64,000 nt of DNA from Pseudomonas brassicacearum subsp. brassicacearum (GTDB lineage: Bacteria; Pseudomonadota; Gammaproteobacteria; Pseudomonadales; Pseudomonadaceae). The notes under the pieces were generated by a model. That model did not search any database and had not been told where the DNA came from. It saw nothing but the letters and a program-made list of their open reading frames with translations. The translations under genes and the position numbers were made by a program. Shown here piece after piece: positions 50,790 through 59,040 of the stretch; position 1 is the stretch's first letter; the number at the start of each line of letters is the position of its first letter. The DNA lies in contig NZ_VZPJ01000001.1 in assembly GCF_008801605.1 (NCBI RefSeq), positions 1 to 64,000 of the forward strand, read 5' to 3'.

Positions 50790-52346
50790 ATGTCCGACTA
50801 CCTGCTGCAAATGAACGGCATCGTCAAAACCTTTGGCGGTGTCAAAGCCCTGAACGGCATCGACATCAAGGTCAAGCCGGGTGAGTGTGTAGGCCTGTGC
50901 GGTGAAAACGGCGCCGGCAAATCCACGCTGATGAAGGTGCTGTCGGCGGTCTATCCCTACGGCACTTGGGAGGGTGAAATTGTTTGGGACGGCCAGCCGC
51001 TCAAGGCGCAGTCCATCAGCGAAACCGAAGCCGCCGGGATCGTCATCATTCACCAGGAGCTGACCCTGGTCCCCGACTTGTCGGTGGCTGAAAACATCTT
51101 CATGGGCCACGAACTCACGCTGCCCGGCGGGCGCATGAACTACCCGGCGATGATCCACCGCGCCGAAGCCCTGATGCGTGAACTCAAAGTGCCGGACATG
51201 AACGTCTCGCTGCCGGTTTCGCAGTACGGCGGTGGCTACCAGCAATTGGTGGAAATCGCCAAGGCGCTGAACAAGCAGGCGCGGCTGTTGATCCTCGATG
51301 AGCCCTCCTCGGCCCTGACTCGTTCGGAAATCGAGGTGCTGCTGGACATCATCCGCGACCTCAAGGCCAAAGGCGTCGCCTGCGTCTACATCTCCCACAA
51401 GCTCGATGAAGTGGCCGCCGTCTGCGACACCATCTCGGTGATCCGCGATGGCAAACACATCGCCACCACCGCCATGGCGGACATGAGCATCCCGAAGATC
51501 ATCACCCAGATGGTCGGACGGGAAATGAGCAACCTCTACCCCACTGAACCCCATGACGTCGGCGAAGTGATTTTCGAGGCGCGCCACTTCACCTGCTACG
51601 ACGTCGACAACCCCAGGCGCAAACGGGTCGACGACATTTCATTCGTTCTCAAGCGCGGGGAAATCCTCGGCATCGCCGGGCTGGTCGGCGCCGGCCGCAC
51701 GGAACTGGTGTCAGCGCTGTTCGGCGCCTACCCCGGCCGCTACGAAGGTGAAGTCTGGCTGGGCGGCCAACAAATCGACACGCGCACGCCGCTCAAGTCG
51801 ATCCGTGCCGGCCTGTGCATGGTCCCCGAAGACCGCAAGCGCCAAGGCATCATTCCGGACCTGGGGGTGGGCCAGAACATCACCCTGGCGGTGCTGGACA
51901 ATTATTCGAAACTGACGCGCATCGACGCCGAAGCCGAACTGGGCAGCATCGACAAGGAGATCGCGCGCATGCACCTCAAGACCGCGAGCCCGTTCTTGCC
52001 GATCACCAGTCTCTCCGGCGGCAACCAGCAAAAAGCCGTGCTGGCGAAAATGCTCCTGACCAAACCCCGCGTGCTGATTCTCGATGAACCGACCCGGGGT
52101 GTGGACGTCGGCGCCAAGTACGAGATCTACAAGCTGATGGGCGCGCTGGCGGCCGAAGGCGTGTCGATCATCATGGTGTCCTCGGAACTGGCCGAGGTAT
52201 TGGGGGTTTCCGACCGCGTCCTGGTGATCGGCGAAGCTCAGTTGCGCGGCGACTTCATCAACCACGAACTGACCCAGGAACAGGTGCTCGCCGCCGCGCT
52301 CAGCCATCCCGATGGCCATAACAATAATGATCGGAAGTCCGCGTAG
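50790..52346 (+). CDS. xylG: Xylose ABC transporter ATPase
   Basis: A 518-residue double-ATPase of the sugar (CUT2) class. The first half has [15 protein letters not shown] and [15 protein letters not shown] with [12 protein letters not shown]; the second half has [15 protein letters not shown] with [20 protein letters not shown]. As usual, the second Walker A is altered ([11 protein letters not shown]). It powers import with XylH. The ribosome site is weak. It ends exactly one base before the xylH start. Confidence 0.96.
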   Translation: MSDYLLQMNGIVKTFGGVKALNGIDIKVKPGECVGLCGENGAGKSTLMKVLSAVYPYGTWEGEIVWDGQPLKAQSISETEAAGIVIIHQELTLVPDLSVAENIFMGHELTLPGGRMNYPAMIHRAEALMRELKVPDMNVSLPVSQYGGGYQQLVEIAKALNKQARLLILDEPSSALTRSEIEVLLDIIRDLKAKGVACVYISHKLDEVAAVCDTISVIRDGKHIATTAMADMSIPKIITQMVGREMSNLYPTEPHDVGEVIFEARHFTCYDVDNPRRKRVDDISFVLKRGEILGIAGLVGAGRTELVSALFGAYPGRYEGEVWLGGQQIDTRTPLKSIRAGLCMVPEDRKRQGIIPDLGVGQNITLAVLDNYSKLTRIDAEAELGSIDKEIARMHLKTASPFLPITSLSGGNQQKAVLAKMLLTKPRVLILDEPTRGVDVGAKYEIYKLMGALAAEGVSIIMVSSELAEVLGVSDRVLVIGEAQLRGDFINHELTQEQVLAAALSHPDGHNNNDRKSA

Positions 52347-53483
52347 ATGAATCAGGTCAAACAGCTGTTTTCCCGCTACAAAATGCTCGCGCTGGTGATC
52401 GCCGTGGCGCTGATCTGGCTGTTCTTCAGTTGGCAGACCGAGGGTGGGTTCGTGACCCCGCGCAACCTCTCCAACCTGCTGCGGCAGATGTCCATCACCG
52501 GGATCCTTGCCTGCGGCATGGTGCTGGTGATCATCAGCGGCGAGATCGATTTGTCGGTGGGTTCATTGCTTGGGCTGCTCGGTGGCCTGGCGGCGATTCT
52601 CGACGTGGTCTATCACATTCCGCTGCTGGCGAACCTGAGCCTGGTAGCCCTGTGCGGCTTGGTGATTGGCTTGGGCAACGGCTACATGACCGCCTACCTG
52701 CGTATCCCGTCGTTCATCGTTGGCCTGGGTGGCATGCTCGCGTTTCGCGGCGTCCTGCTGGGGGTGACCGGCGGCACCACCATTGCCCCGGTGTCACCGG
52801 AACTGGTCTACGTTGGCCAGGGTTATTTGCCGCACACGGTCGGGACCGGGCTCGGCATCCTGCTGTTCGCCCTGACTCTGTTCCTGACCTGGAAACAGCG
52901 ACGCAACCGCGCGCTCCATGGCCTCGCGGCCCACTCCCTGGTACGTGACGTGTTGCGCGTGGTGGTGATCGGCGCGGTGCTGGCCGGGTTCGTCTATACC
53001 CTCAACAGCTACGATGGCATCCCGGTGCCGGTGCTGCTCCTGCTGATCCTGCTGGGGGTGTTCAGCTACGTCACCAGCCAGACCGTGTTCGGCCGCCGCG
53101 TCTATTCGGTAGGCAGCAACATGGAAGCCACGCGCCTGTCCGGCATCAACGTACAGGCGGTGAAGCTGTGGATCTTCGGCATCATGGGCGTGATGTGCGC
53201 CCTCGCCGGCGTGGTCAATACCGCACGCCTGGCCGCCGGCTCACCCTCTGCCGGCAACATGGGTGAACTCGACGCCATCGCCGCCTGCTTCATCGGCGGC
53301 ACCTCCATGCGCGGCGGCTCCGGCACGGTCTACGGCGCCCTCCTCGGCGCGCTGGTGATCACCAGCCTGGACAACGGCATGTCCATGCTCGATGTCGACA
53401 GCTACTGGCAGATGATCGTCAAAGGCAGCATTCTGGTGCTGGCGGTGTGGGTGGATGTCAGTACGCGGACAGGGCGACGTTGA
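52347..53483 (+). CDS. xylH: Xylose ABC transporter permease
   Basis: A 378-residue inner-membrane permease with about 10 hydrophobic segments. Signatures: LLRQMSITGILACGMVLVII followed by SGEIDLSVGSLLGLLGG, and the CUT2 loop VYSVGSNMEATRLSGINVQAV, then GGTSMRGGSGTVYGALLGAL. It begins right after the xylG stop. It ends the operon; the LysE gene converges 9 bp later. Confidence 0.96.
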   Translation: MNQVKQLFSRYKMLALVIAVALIWLFFSWQTEGGFVTPRNLSNLLRQMSITGILACGMVLVIISGEIDLSVGSLLGLLGGLAAILDVVYHIPLLANLSLVALCGLVIGLGNGYMTAYLRIPSFIVGLGGMLAFRGVLLGVTGGTTIAPVSPELVYVGQGYLPHTVGTGLGILLFALTLFLTWKQRRNRALHGLAAHSLVRDVLRVVVIGAVLAGFVYTLNSYDGIPVPVLLLLILLGVFSYVTSQTVFGRRVYSVGSNMEATRLSGINVQAVKLWIFGIMGVMCALAGVVNTARLAAGSPSAGNMGELDAIAACFIGGTSMRGGSGTVYGALLGALVITSLDNGMSMLDVDSYWQMIVKGSILVLAVWVDVSTRTGRR

Positions 53484-53492
53484 GGAAACTCA

Positions 53493-54101
53493 TCATTTGC
53501 TGGCAGACGCCATCAACACACCAAAGCCCAGGAAGGTGATGCCCGAGAATTTGCCGACAACCCTGGCGCCCTGGCTTGAGGAGAGCCAGCCCCTGGCGCC
53601 ATTGGCCATCAGCGCATAACCGGAATGCACCAGCACCACAAGCACGCTGTAGGACGACACCAGCAAGAAGAACTGGCTGTAGTAGTCACCCGCCGGCTTG
53701 ATGAACTGGGGGAACACGGCGAGGAAGAAAAAACCGGCCTTGGGGTTGAGCAACTGGATCGACAGCGCCTCGCCGAATCGCCGCCATGGGCGCGTGGACG
53801 TGGCCGTGAGTTCGGGCACGAAGCGTTGGGTTCGCCACATCTTGATGCCCAGGTACAACAAGTACAGCGCGCCGATGTATTTCAAAAGCGTGAAGGCCGT
53901 CGCCGAGGCGGCCAGGATCAACCCCAAGCTGCTGGCGCAGATACCCGCCACGATAAACGCGCCCGACGCGATCCCGAAGATCCCCGGCAACGCACCTCGC
54001 CAGCCATGGCGTAAGGCATTGGAAATCGTCAGCACCACACCGGGGCCCGGGCTGAGCACCGTCAGGGTCGCCAGGATCAGAAAAAGTCCGTAACCGGCCA
54101 T
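53493..54101 (-). CDS. LysE/RhtB-family amino-acid exporter
   Basis: A 202-residue inner-membrane exporter with 5-6 hydrophobic segments. The signature TVLSPGPGVVLTISNALRHG near the N-terminus and the block ALSIQLLNPKAGFFFLAVFP are typical. Substrates may be homoserine, threonine or other neutral amino acids. It is divergent from a LysR gene, the common arrangement for such exporters. Confidence 0.92.
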   Translation of the reverse strand: MAGYGLFLILATLTVLSPGPGVVLTISNALRHGWRGALPGIFGIASGAFIVAGICASSLGLILAASATAFTLLKYIGALYLLYLGIKMWRTQRFVPELTATSTRPWRRFGEALSIQLLNPKAGFFFLAVFPQFIKPAGDYYSQFFLLVSSYSVLVVLVHSGYALMANGARGWLSSSQGARVVGKFSGITFLGFGVLMASASK

Positions 54102-54189
54102 GCATCACTCCACATTGAAAGCGAATTGCTGTGGACTTCAGGGTGGCGTGGCACCGGGACGCTGACAAACGCTTTAATTGCACTACATA

Positions 54190-54208
54190 TGTGACTAAAT
54201 TAGACACA
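54190..54208. promoter_or_regulatory. Near-perfect dyad overlapping the LysR start
   Basis: TGTGACTAAATTAGACACA is symmetric except at position 5/15 and the centre; its core CTAA-A-TTAG is perfect. It ends on the A of the LysR ATG (54208), so binding here should repress that gene directly and may also act on the divergent lysE. Confidence 0.65.
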
Positions 54209-55122
54209 TGATCGCCAACCTCCCCCCGTTGAACGCCGTCCGCGCCTTCGCCGCTGCCGCTCGCCACCAGAGTTTCAGCCGCGCCGCCGAAGAACTGCAC
54301 GTGAGCCACAGTGCCGTCAGCCGCCACGTAAAGTTGCTCGAAGAGCGCTTGGGCGTGCTGCTGTTCGAACGTCGAACCCGCCAGTCCTTGCTCACACCGG
54401 CCGGCCGGGCTTTCTACGAACAGGTCAGCGAGGCCCTGACCCAGATCGCCAACGCCGCCACCGCACTGACGCGCAACGCTGCCCAGCGCAAAGTGACCAT
54501 CAACGTACGCCCCTCCTTCGCGGTGCGTTGGCTGATCCCGCGACTGCCCGACTTCATGGCGCTTCACCCGGACATCAAGCCCGACATCGTCACCAGCACC
54601 CTACCTCCCGATCCATCACGGGAAACGTTCGACGTGGTCATCCGCCGCGGGCACGCCGGCTGGTCGCCCCATGTACAGCCCACGGTACTGCTGGAAGACG
54701 ACCTGCTGCTGGTCGCCGCCCCGTCGTTGCTGCACAGCGTGCCATTGGAAACCATCCACGACCTGGCCCGACACACCTTGTTGTCGGGCAGGACGCGCAG
54801 CAGCGATTGGCAAGACTGGGCGGAACACGCTGGGATCGAGTCATTAAACAACTCGCCGACCCTGCAATTCGATCACATGCACCTCGTGCTGCAGGCCGCC
54901 GTCGATGGGCTGGGCGTGGCGCTGTGTCCGGCTTCGCTGCTGGGCAGGGATTTGTCCAACGGGCGCCTGACCTGTCCACTGCCGTCGTTGCGCCTGCCGT
55001 TAGCCCGCTATTACTACGGGGTGTCCGGGGATGCGGTGGCTGAGACGCAGGTTTTTGTTGATTGGTTGTTTTCTCAGGTCCAGCAGGATTGGGATGGACA
55101 GGGTCCAGTAAAGAGCTCGTAG
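54208..55122 (+). CDS. LysR-family regulator (GcvA-like subgroup)
   Basis: A 304-residue regulator. The helix-turn-helix is LNAVRAFAAAARHQSFSRAA and VSHSAVSRHVKLLEERLG; the effector domain has VTINVRPSFAVRWLIPRLPD and later LHLVLQA-type text typical of the GcvA branch. No ribosome site is seen before ATG 54208, so the message could be leaderless, or the start may lie a little further in. Its expected target is the divergent LysE exporter. Confidence 0.92.
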   Translation: MIANLPPLNAVRAFAAAARHQSFSRAAEELHVSHSAVSRHVKLLEERLGVLLFERRTRQSLLTPAGRAFYEQVSEALTQIANAATALTRNAAQRKVTINVRPSFAVRWLIPRLPDFMALHPDIKPDIVTSTLPPDPSRETFDVVIRRGHAGWSPHVQPTVLLEDDLLLVAAPSLLHSVPLETIHDLARHTLLSGRTRSSDWQDWAEHAGIESLNNSPTLQFDHMHLVLQAAVDGLGVALCPASLLGRDLSNGRLTCPLPSLRLPLARYYYGVSGDAVAETQVFVDWLFSQVQQDWDGQGPVKSS

Positions 55123-55142
55123 AGCTGCAAAGCCGCTTGCCT

Positions 55143-55442
55143 TCAATTTCCAGCAACAACTTTTGGATCAACGACTTCAATCCAACCCTTGCGCAAATAA
55201 TCCTGCGCAACAATCTTGCGGATCATGAAACAGTAGACGACATGCAGTAGCGCCGTTGCCCCTGCCATCCATGACGGCCCCGCCACAAGCCCGATCGCCA
55301 GGATGCCGAGCCAGATCAACAAGTGTCGCCAGAGCCCTGCGAAAAACAGATAGATCACGCCCAAGAACAGGATCGCCAACACCTGGAACGCGTCCACTTC
55401 TTCAACTTGATCACTGTCCGGGCTCTTGAAATAGCGTGCCAT
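55143..55442 (-). CDS. Small membrane protein of unknown function
   Basis: A 99-residue protein with two or three hydrophobic segments (AFQVLAILFLGVIYLFFAGL, LLIWLGILAIGLVAGPSW, TALLHVVYCFMI) and charged ends. Short C-terminal text (RKIVAQDYLRKGWIEV) is reminiscent of small Pseudomonas membrane proteins of the DUF2628 style, but the match is not certain. It sits between the LysR and GNAT genes as a single gene. Confidence 0.65.
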   Translation of the reverse strand: MARYFKSPDSDQVEEVDAFQVLAILFLGVIYLFFAGLWRHLLIWLGILAIGLVAGPSWMAGATALLHVVYCFMIRKIVAQDYLRKGWIEVVDPKVVAGN

Positions 55443-55571
55443 GTACCACTCCTTCGTTAGATATTTCCATTTTTAATCTGCTGCACTCGTCCAGCATCAA
55501 GCACGGCCATCGTGGCTACACTAGCTGCGCCCAAGTCGTGCCGGCAACTAAAAGCAACACAGGAATGTCCA

Positions 55572-56033
55572 GTGATTGAATCAGTACGAGCACTGACGGT
55601 ACGGCAACTGCTAGAACTTCCTCCAGCGATTCTGCAACTGGAGGCAGAATCTGTTACAGAGGGTTTTAGGTTTCTTACTCGCTTGATCATCGATTGGAGA
55701 AACGGGTCCAATCGATTCGATCAACCTGGGGAGTGCTTTCTAGGAGTCTTCGACAACGGGCAACTGATTGCTGTTGGCGGACTTTCATGTGATCCCTATG
55801 CCGCCCCGAGTGTCGGTAGGTTACGAAGGGTATATGTCACGCGAACCTCAAGGGGGCTGAAGGTGGGCAGGTTTTTGGTGGAACATCTCTTGGAACACGC
55901 AGCGTCACGGTTCCAAGCGGTGCGCCTGTCTACAGACACGCCGGAGGGCGCAGCCTTTTACCTGCGCTGCGGATTTCGGCCGGTAGAAGATGATTTTGCG
56001 ACCCATGTCATATCATTTTCAGATGTTAGGTAA
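55572..56033 (+). CDS. GNAT-family N-acetyltransferase
   Basis: A 153-residue acetyl-CoA-dependent transferase. The central strand-loop-helix reads LRRVYVTRTSRGLKVGRFLV (the Q/RxxGxG/A-like pyrophosphate loop in a variant form), followed by VRLSTDTPEGAAFYLRCGF, the usual end of the fold. The start is GTG 55572 (IESVRALTVRQ...), with AGGA eight bases before it; an ATG 20 codons upstream lacks a ribosome site. The substrate is unknown. The epoxide hydrolase gene follows by 17 bp. Confidence 0.82.
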   Translation: MIESVRALTVRQLLELPPAILQLEAESVTEGFRFLTRLIIDWRNGSNRFDQPGECFLGVFDNGQLIAVGGLSCDPYAAPSVGRLRRVYVTRTSRGLKVGRFLVEHLLEHAASRFQAVRLSTDTPEGAAFYLRCGFRPVEDDFATHVISFSDVR

Positions 56034-56050
56034 TCAGGACGAAAACACGC

Positions 56051-57190
56051 ATGCTCATCGAGCCTTTCTCCATCGACATCCCCGACAGCGCCCTTGAGGA
56101 CCTTCGCCACCGCCTGCTGAACGCAAGGCTGCCAGAACCCCTGGCCGGCCAAGGCTGGAGCGAAGGCATCGACATGGATGTGCTTCGGGAGCTTCTCGCC
56201 TATTGGTCGAACACGTTCGATTGGCGTGCCCAGGAAACGGTGCTCAATCGCTTGCCGCAATTTGTCACCCACATCGATGGGCAAAGGGTCCATTTCATTC
56301 ATCAACGTGGCGTCGGGCCGAAGCCGATGCCGTTGATCCTCACCCATGGCTGGCCCGGCTCGTTCATCGAGATGCAGCGCATCATCCCATTGCTGACGGA
56401 CCCGGCCCGCCATGGCGGTGATCCTGCGGACGCCTTCGATGTGGTGGTGCCGTCGCTGCCCGGCTACACCTTTTCCGCACCGTTCCAGCAATCCGGCATG
56501 GGGCCGTATGAAGTGGCGGGTTTGTGGGGTGAGTTGATGAGCGGGTTGGGCTATGACCGGTTTGGCTGCCAGGGCGGGGACATTGGTGCAGGCGTGTCGA
56601 CGTGGCTGGGCGTGCGCTTTCCCGAGCGGGTGACGGGCATTCATCTCAATTACATCCCCGGGTCCTATCGCCCTCCCCTTGGCGAAACCGAGCCTGCGCT
56701 GACCGAGGCAGAAACGGCCTTCCTGCAACGCGCTGCTGCCTTTGCCGATGCCGAAGGCGCCTATGGGCACATTCAGCGAACCAAGCCGCAGAGCCTGGCG
56801 GTGGGCCTGAATGATTCACCGGCGGGACTGTTGGCGTGGATGGGGGAAAAGATCCTGTCCTGGTGCGATGACAGCCCCGCTATCGACCGAGAGTGGTTGC
56901 TGACCAATGTCACGCTGTATTGGCTGACGAACTGCATCGGCTCGTCGTTTCGCCAGTATGTGGAAGGTGGCAAGCGGCCGTTGCTGTTCAACGACGGTGA
57001 ACGGCTGAAACCGCCTGTTGGGGTTGCGCTGTTTCCCAACGAACTGCCTATGCCGCCGAGGAGCTGGGTGGAGCGCTGCTTTAAAGTGGATCGCTGGACC
57101 GTCATGCCTCGCGGTGGTCACTTTGCCGCGTTGGAACAGCCGGAGTTGTTGGCGGAGGATGTCAGGGCTTTTTTTCGCGGCTGTCGCTAG
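56051..57190 (+). CDS. Epoxide hydrolase, alpha/beta-hydrolase fold with EHN domain
   Basis: A 379-residue hydrolase. The N-terminal EHN domain (IEPFSIDIPDSALEDLRHRL, then WRAQETVLNRLPQFVTHIDG) precedes the core with LILTHGWPGSFIEM (oxyanion hole), the nucleophile elbow CQGGDIGAG (Asp) and the late His in PRGGHFAALEQPE. This is the microsomal-type epoxide hydrolase family. The natural substrate is unknown. It is likely cotranscribed with the GNAT gene. Confidence 0.92.
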   Translation: MLIEPFSIDIPDSALEDLRHRLLNARLPEPLAGQGWSEGIDMDVLRELLAYWSNTFDWRAQETVLNRLPQFVTHIDGQRVHFIHQRGVGPKPMPLILTHGWPGSFIEMQRIIPLLTDPARHGGDPADAFDVVVPSLPGYTFSAPFQQSGMGPYEVAGLWGELMSGLGYDRFGCQGGDIGAGVSTWLGVRFPERVTGIHLNYIPGSYRPPLGETEPALTEAETAFLQRAAAFADAEGAYGHIQRTKPQSLAVGLNDSPAGLLAWMGEKILSWCDDSPAIDREWLLTNVTLYWLTNCIGSSFRQYVEGGKRPLLFNDGERLKPPVGVALFPNELPMPPRSWVERCFKVDRWTVMPRGGHFAALEQPELLAEDVRAFFRGCR

Positions 57191-57219
57191 AAAAATCTGA
57201 AGATACTCGCCGCAAGCCT

Positions 57220-57264
57220 CCTGTGGGAGCACTGTTCCTGTGGGAGCAAGCTTTGCTCCCACAG
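57220..57264. repeat. REP arms of GTGGGAGC type
   Basis: An isolated CCTGTGGGAGC is followed by a compact palindrome CCTGTGGGAGCAAGC-TTTGCTCCCACAG (57238-57264). Confidence 0.85.
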
Positions 57265-57326
57265 AAAGTCGTGCACTCCAGTGGTAGCGGCAAAAATCGG
57301 TCCGAAAATCTCGTAGGAATTTACCT

Positions 57327-57463
57327 CTGTGGCGAGGGGATTTATCCCCGCTGGGCTGCGAAGCGGCCACAAACCAGACACCTTATTTCGCCAGGTATAC
57401 CGCAGGCACCGGTTTTGCGACTGCTGCGCAGCCGAGCGGGAGCAAGCTCCCTCGCCACAGGGG
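57327..57463. repeat. BIME of GTGGCGAGGGGATTTATCCCC type
   Basis: CTGTGGCGAGGGGATTTATC at the left and AGCAAGCTCCCTCGCCACAG at the right are opposed arms, with GCTGCG/CGCAGC inner complementarity; the two arms belong to two sub-types of the same family. Confidence 0.88.
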
Positions 57464-57757
57464 AAGCGTGCGTCCTACAGGTCGGTTGTGGGTGCCGGGA
57501 TCGACTTCTATAGTTGGGGCGTCGCTGGCTTTGGCCGGTGGCTGGGTTTCGCAGCCCGCGTGAACAAATCTGAATACCGTCAAATGAAATTCAGGCAAAC
57601 TTGCCTGCGTTCATTTTATGGCGGTTGTGCGCGGGAGACTTTCGGGTCTGCCGAGTTTTTGGATTGGTTCCTCGGTCTGCGAACCCTCGCGCAACTGCCA
57701 CCCATTTGGTTCGCAGCAAAAAGGTGGCGATTCTTTCTATCGAATGAGTGCAACCTT

Positions 57758-58039
57758 ATGACAACGAATCAACCATCCAGCCGCTTCACCCCTCTCACCC
57801 AAACCGCCACCACCCACCCCGTCCTGCTGATCGACACCTACGCCCCACTCCCCGAACTCCACGCCTGTGCCAGCGAACGCCTGCACGCCACGCTCGATTA
57901 CCTGACCTTGGTGGCGTGCAGCAGCCTGCGTGATTCGGCATCGAGCGACATCAACACCATCACCAACGTCGCCCGGATCCTGGTGCAGGATGTGGCGGAT
58001 GTGTTTGGCGTGATCGAACAGCGCGGGCTCGAAGGCTAA
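57758..58039 (+). CDS. Small DUF6124-type Pseudomonas protein
   Basis: A 93-residue protein: a Pro/Thr-rich head (TTNQPSSRFTPLTQTATTHP) and a helical part (ELHACASERLHATLDYLTLV, then INTITNVARILVQDVADVFG). This fits the abundant Pseudomonas DUF6124 family by its size, helix pattern and the long conserved leader upstream. No function is known. The ribosome site is weak. Confidence 0.7.
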   Translation: MTTNQPSSRFTPLTQTATTHPVLLIDTYAPLPELHACASERLHATLDYLTLVACSSLRDSASSDINTITNVARILVQDVADVFGVIEQRGLEG

Positions 58040-58065
58040 ACCGTTGAGACGGCGACGGCACAATT

Positions 58066-58231
58066 GATCGTTCCCACGCTCCGCGTGGGCATGCATCCTG
58101 TGACGCTCTGCGTCACCCTCCAGAAGCGGAACGCGGAGCGTCCCTGGCGGCATTCCCACGCGGAGCGTGAGGAACGATCTTCCACAGGCCCCGCAACCTG
58201 ATCGTACCCACGCAGGAGCGTGGGAACGATC
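58066..58231. repeat. Mosaic of GATCGTTCCCACGC-type repeats
   Basis: Copies of the motif GATCGTTCCCACGCTCCGCG / CCCACGCGGAGCGTG appear at 58066, 58152 and 58200 in alternating orientation, with an internal GTGACGCTCTGCGTCAC palindrome (58098-58114). A short copy occurs at 25363-25394. Confidence 0.85.
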
Positions 58232-58299
58232 GACGGCTTTCGCAAGCAGGTGACATACCCGCTTGCCAAACCTGACGGCCGCAAGCTACTGTCAGCACC

Positions 58300-58368
58300 A
58301 TGAACCTGCCACAGATTGCCTCGACCACCACAACCACGACCGCCAAGGCGGGTCGTGAGGTGTCGTGA
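58300..58368 (+). CDS. Threonine-rich leader peptide (attenuator control peptide)
   Basis: A 22-codon frame from ATG 58300 to TGA 58366-58368. It contains Ser followed by six consecutive Thr codons (58324-58341: ACC ACC ACA ACC ACG ACC) and then AKAGREVS. The form is that of thrL-type leader peptides, where a ribosome waiting for charged Thr-tRNA decides the fold of the RNA. No strong ribosome site is seen. It is followed by mutually exclusive hairpins and a terminator (58335-58424). Confidence 0.7.
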   Translation: MNLPQIASTTTTTTAKAGREVS

Positions 58369-58424
58369 GCCAATAACACACGTATCTCAAAGGCCCGCCA
58401 GTGATGGTAAGGGCCTTTTCTTTT
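58335..58424 (+). promoter_or_regulatory. Transcription attenuator: pause hairpin, antiterminator and terminator
   Basis: Strand 1:2 is CACGACC/GGTCGTG (58335-58341 with 58351-58357) covering the last Thr codons. Strand 2 (GGCGGG, 58347-58352) is fully complementary to strand 3 (CCCGCC, 58394-58399), giving an antiterminator. Strand 3:4 is the terminator AAAGGCCC (58389-58396) with GGGCCTTT (58411-58418) followed by TTCTTTT. Stalling at the Thr codons would free strand 2 to pair with 3 and let transcription reach the gene at 58462. Confidence 0.75.
58389..58424 (+). terminator. Intrinsic terminator within the attenuator
   Basis: Stem AAAGGCCC/GGGCCTTT with inner CCA/TGG pairing, loop GTGA, and a T-rich tail TTTTCTTTT, ending 38 bp before the isochorismatase-family gene. 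Confidence 0.88.
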
Positions 58425-58461
58425 GCCCTTGCGTCGCTGGCCCAAACGCAAGGAAAGCACC

Positions 58462-58980
58462 ATGCACGCTCTGTTGATTCTCGATATGCAAGTTGGGTTG
58501 TTTCACGGCCCGGATAAACCCTGGGCCGGCGAAGCGTTGCTGGACACATTGAATGGCTTGCTGCTCAAGGCCCGGAGGGCTGGCGCACCGATTTTCCTGG
58601 TTCGCCACGTAGGCCCGCCTGGCTCGCCCATCGAGCCTGGAAGCCCGTTGACGCAACTGGTGCAGGAACTGCAGTTGGAGGGTGATGAAGTCATCTTCGA
58701 AAAAAATCGCCCCAACGCCTTCACCCAGACAGGCCTGGCAGAGCGGCTAAAGGCTTGCGCTGCTGAAGGCCTGGTCATCACCGGTATGAAAACCCAGTAT
58801 TGTATCGACAGCACCTGCCGAGCCGCTCGGGACCTGGGGTTCGACGCGGTCCTGATCGCCGACGGTCATACCTGTTCCGACACGCCTGAATTGAAGGCAG
58901 AAATGATCGTCGCCCATCACAACGCAACCCTGGCAGGCGCCTTCTGTCGTGTCGTTCGCGCTGAAGACTGGTGCTTCTAA
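58462..58980 (+). CDS. Isochorismatase-family cysteine hydrolase
   Basis: A 172-residue hydrolase of the nicotinamidase/isochorismatase fold. It begins MHALLILDMQVGLFHGPDKP with the catalytic Asp, has the Lys region EVIFEKNRPNAFTQTGL and the nucleophile block LVITGMKTQYCIDSTCRAA with the catalytic Cys. Members hydrolyse amides such as nicotinamide or carbamates, or vinyl ethers such as isochorismate; the choice cannot be made here. AAGGAAAGCACC precedes the ATG. It is controlled by the Thr-codon attenuator upstream and followed 60 bp later by a PchB-like gene. Confidence 0.87.
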   Translation: MHALLILDMQVGLFHGPDKPWAGEALLDTLNGLLLKARRAGAPIFLVRHVGPPGSPIEPGSPLTQLVQELQLEGDEVIFEKNRPNAFTQTGLAERLKACAAEGLVITGMKTQYCIDSTCRAARDLGFDAVLIADGHTCSDTPELKAEMIVAHHNATLAGAFCRVVRAEDWCF

Positions 58981-59040
58981 ACTCCATCAGAAGATCGGCT
59001 CGCGTCGGGCCGGTCTTGTTCAACAAGCGGAGCTCACTGC

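Larger units (their letters stand above)
57191..57757. other. 567-bp repeat-rich region before a DUF6124-type gene
   Basis: It holds a short REP pair (57220-57264), a second BIME (57327-57463) and, from about 57480, a structured leader for the small gene at 57758. The leader carries GGGAGAC-TTTCGG-GTCTGCC and GGTTC-N10-GAACC hairpins and two CTGCCACC-like ends. No protein gene is seen in it. Confidence 0.65.

Noticed and set aside
58299..58358. Histidine-rich reading of the leader in another frame (DHHNHD)
   Set aside because: That frame has no start codon close by; the Thr frame has an ATG, six Thr codons in a row and ends in register with the hairpins.
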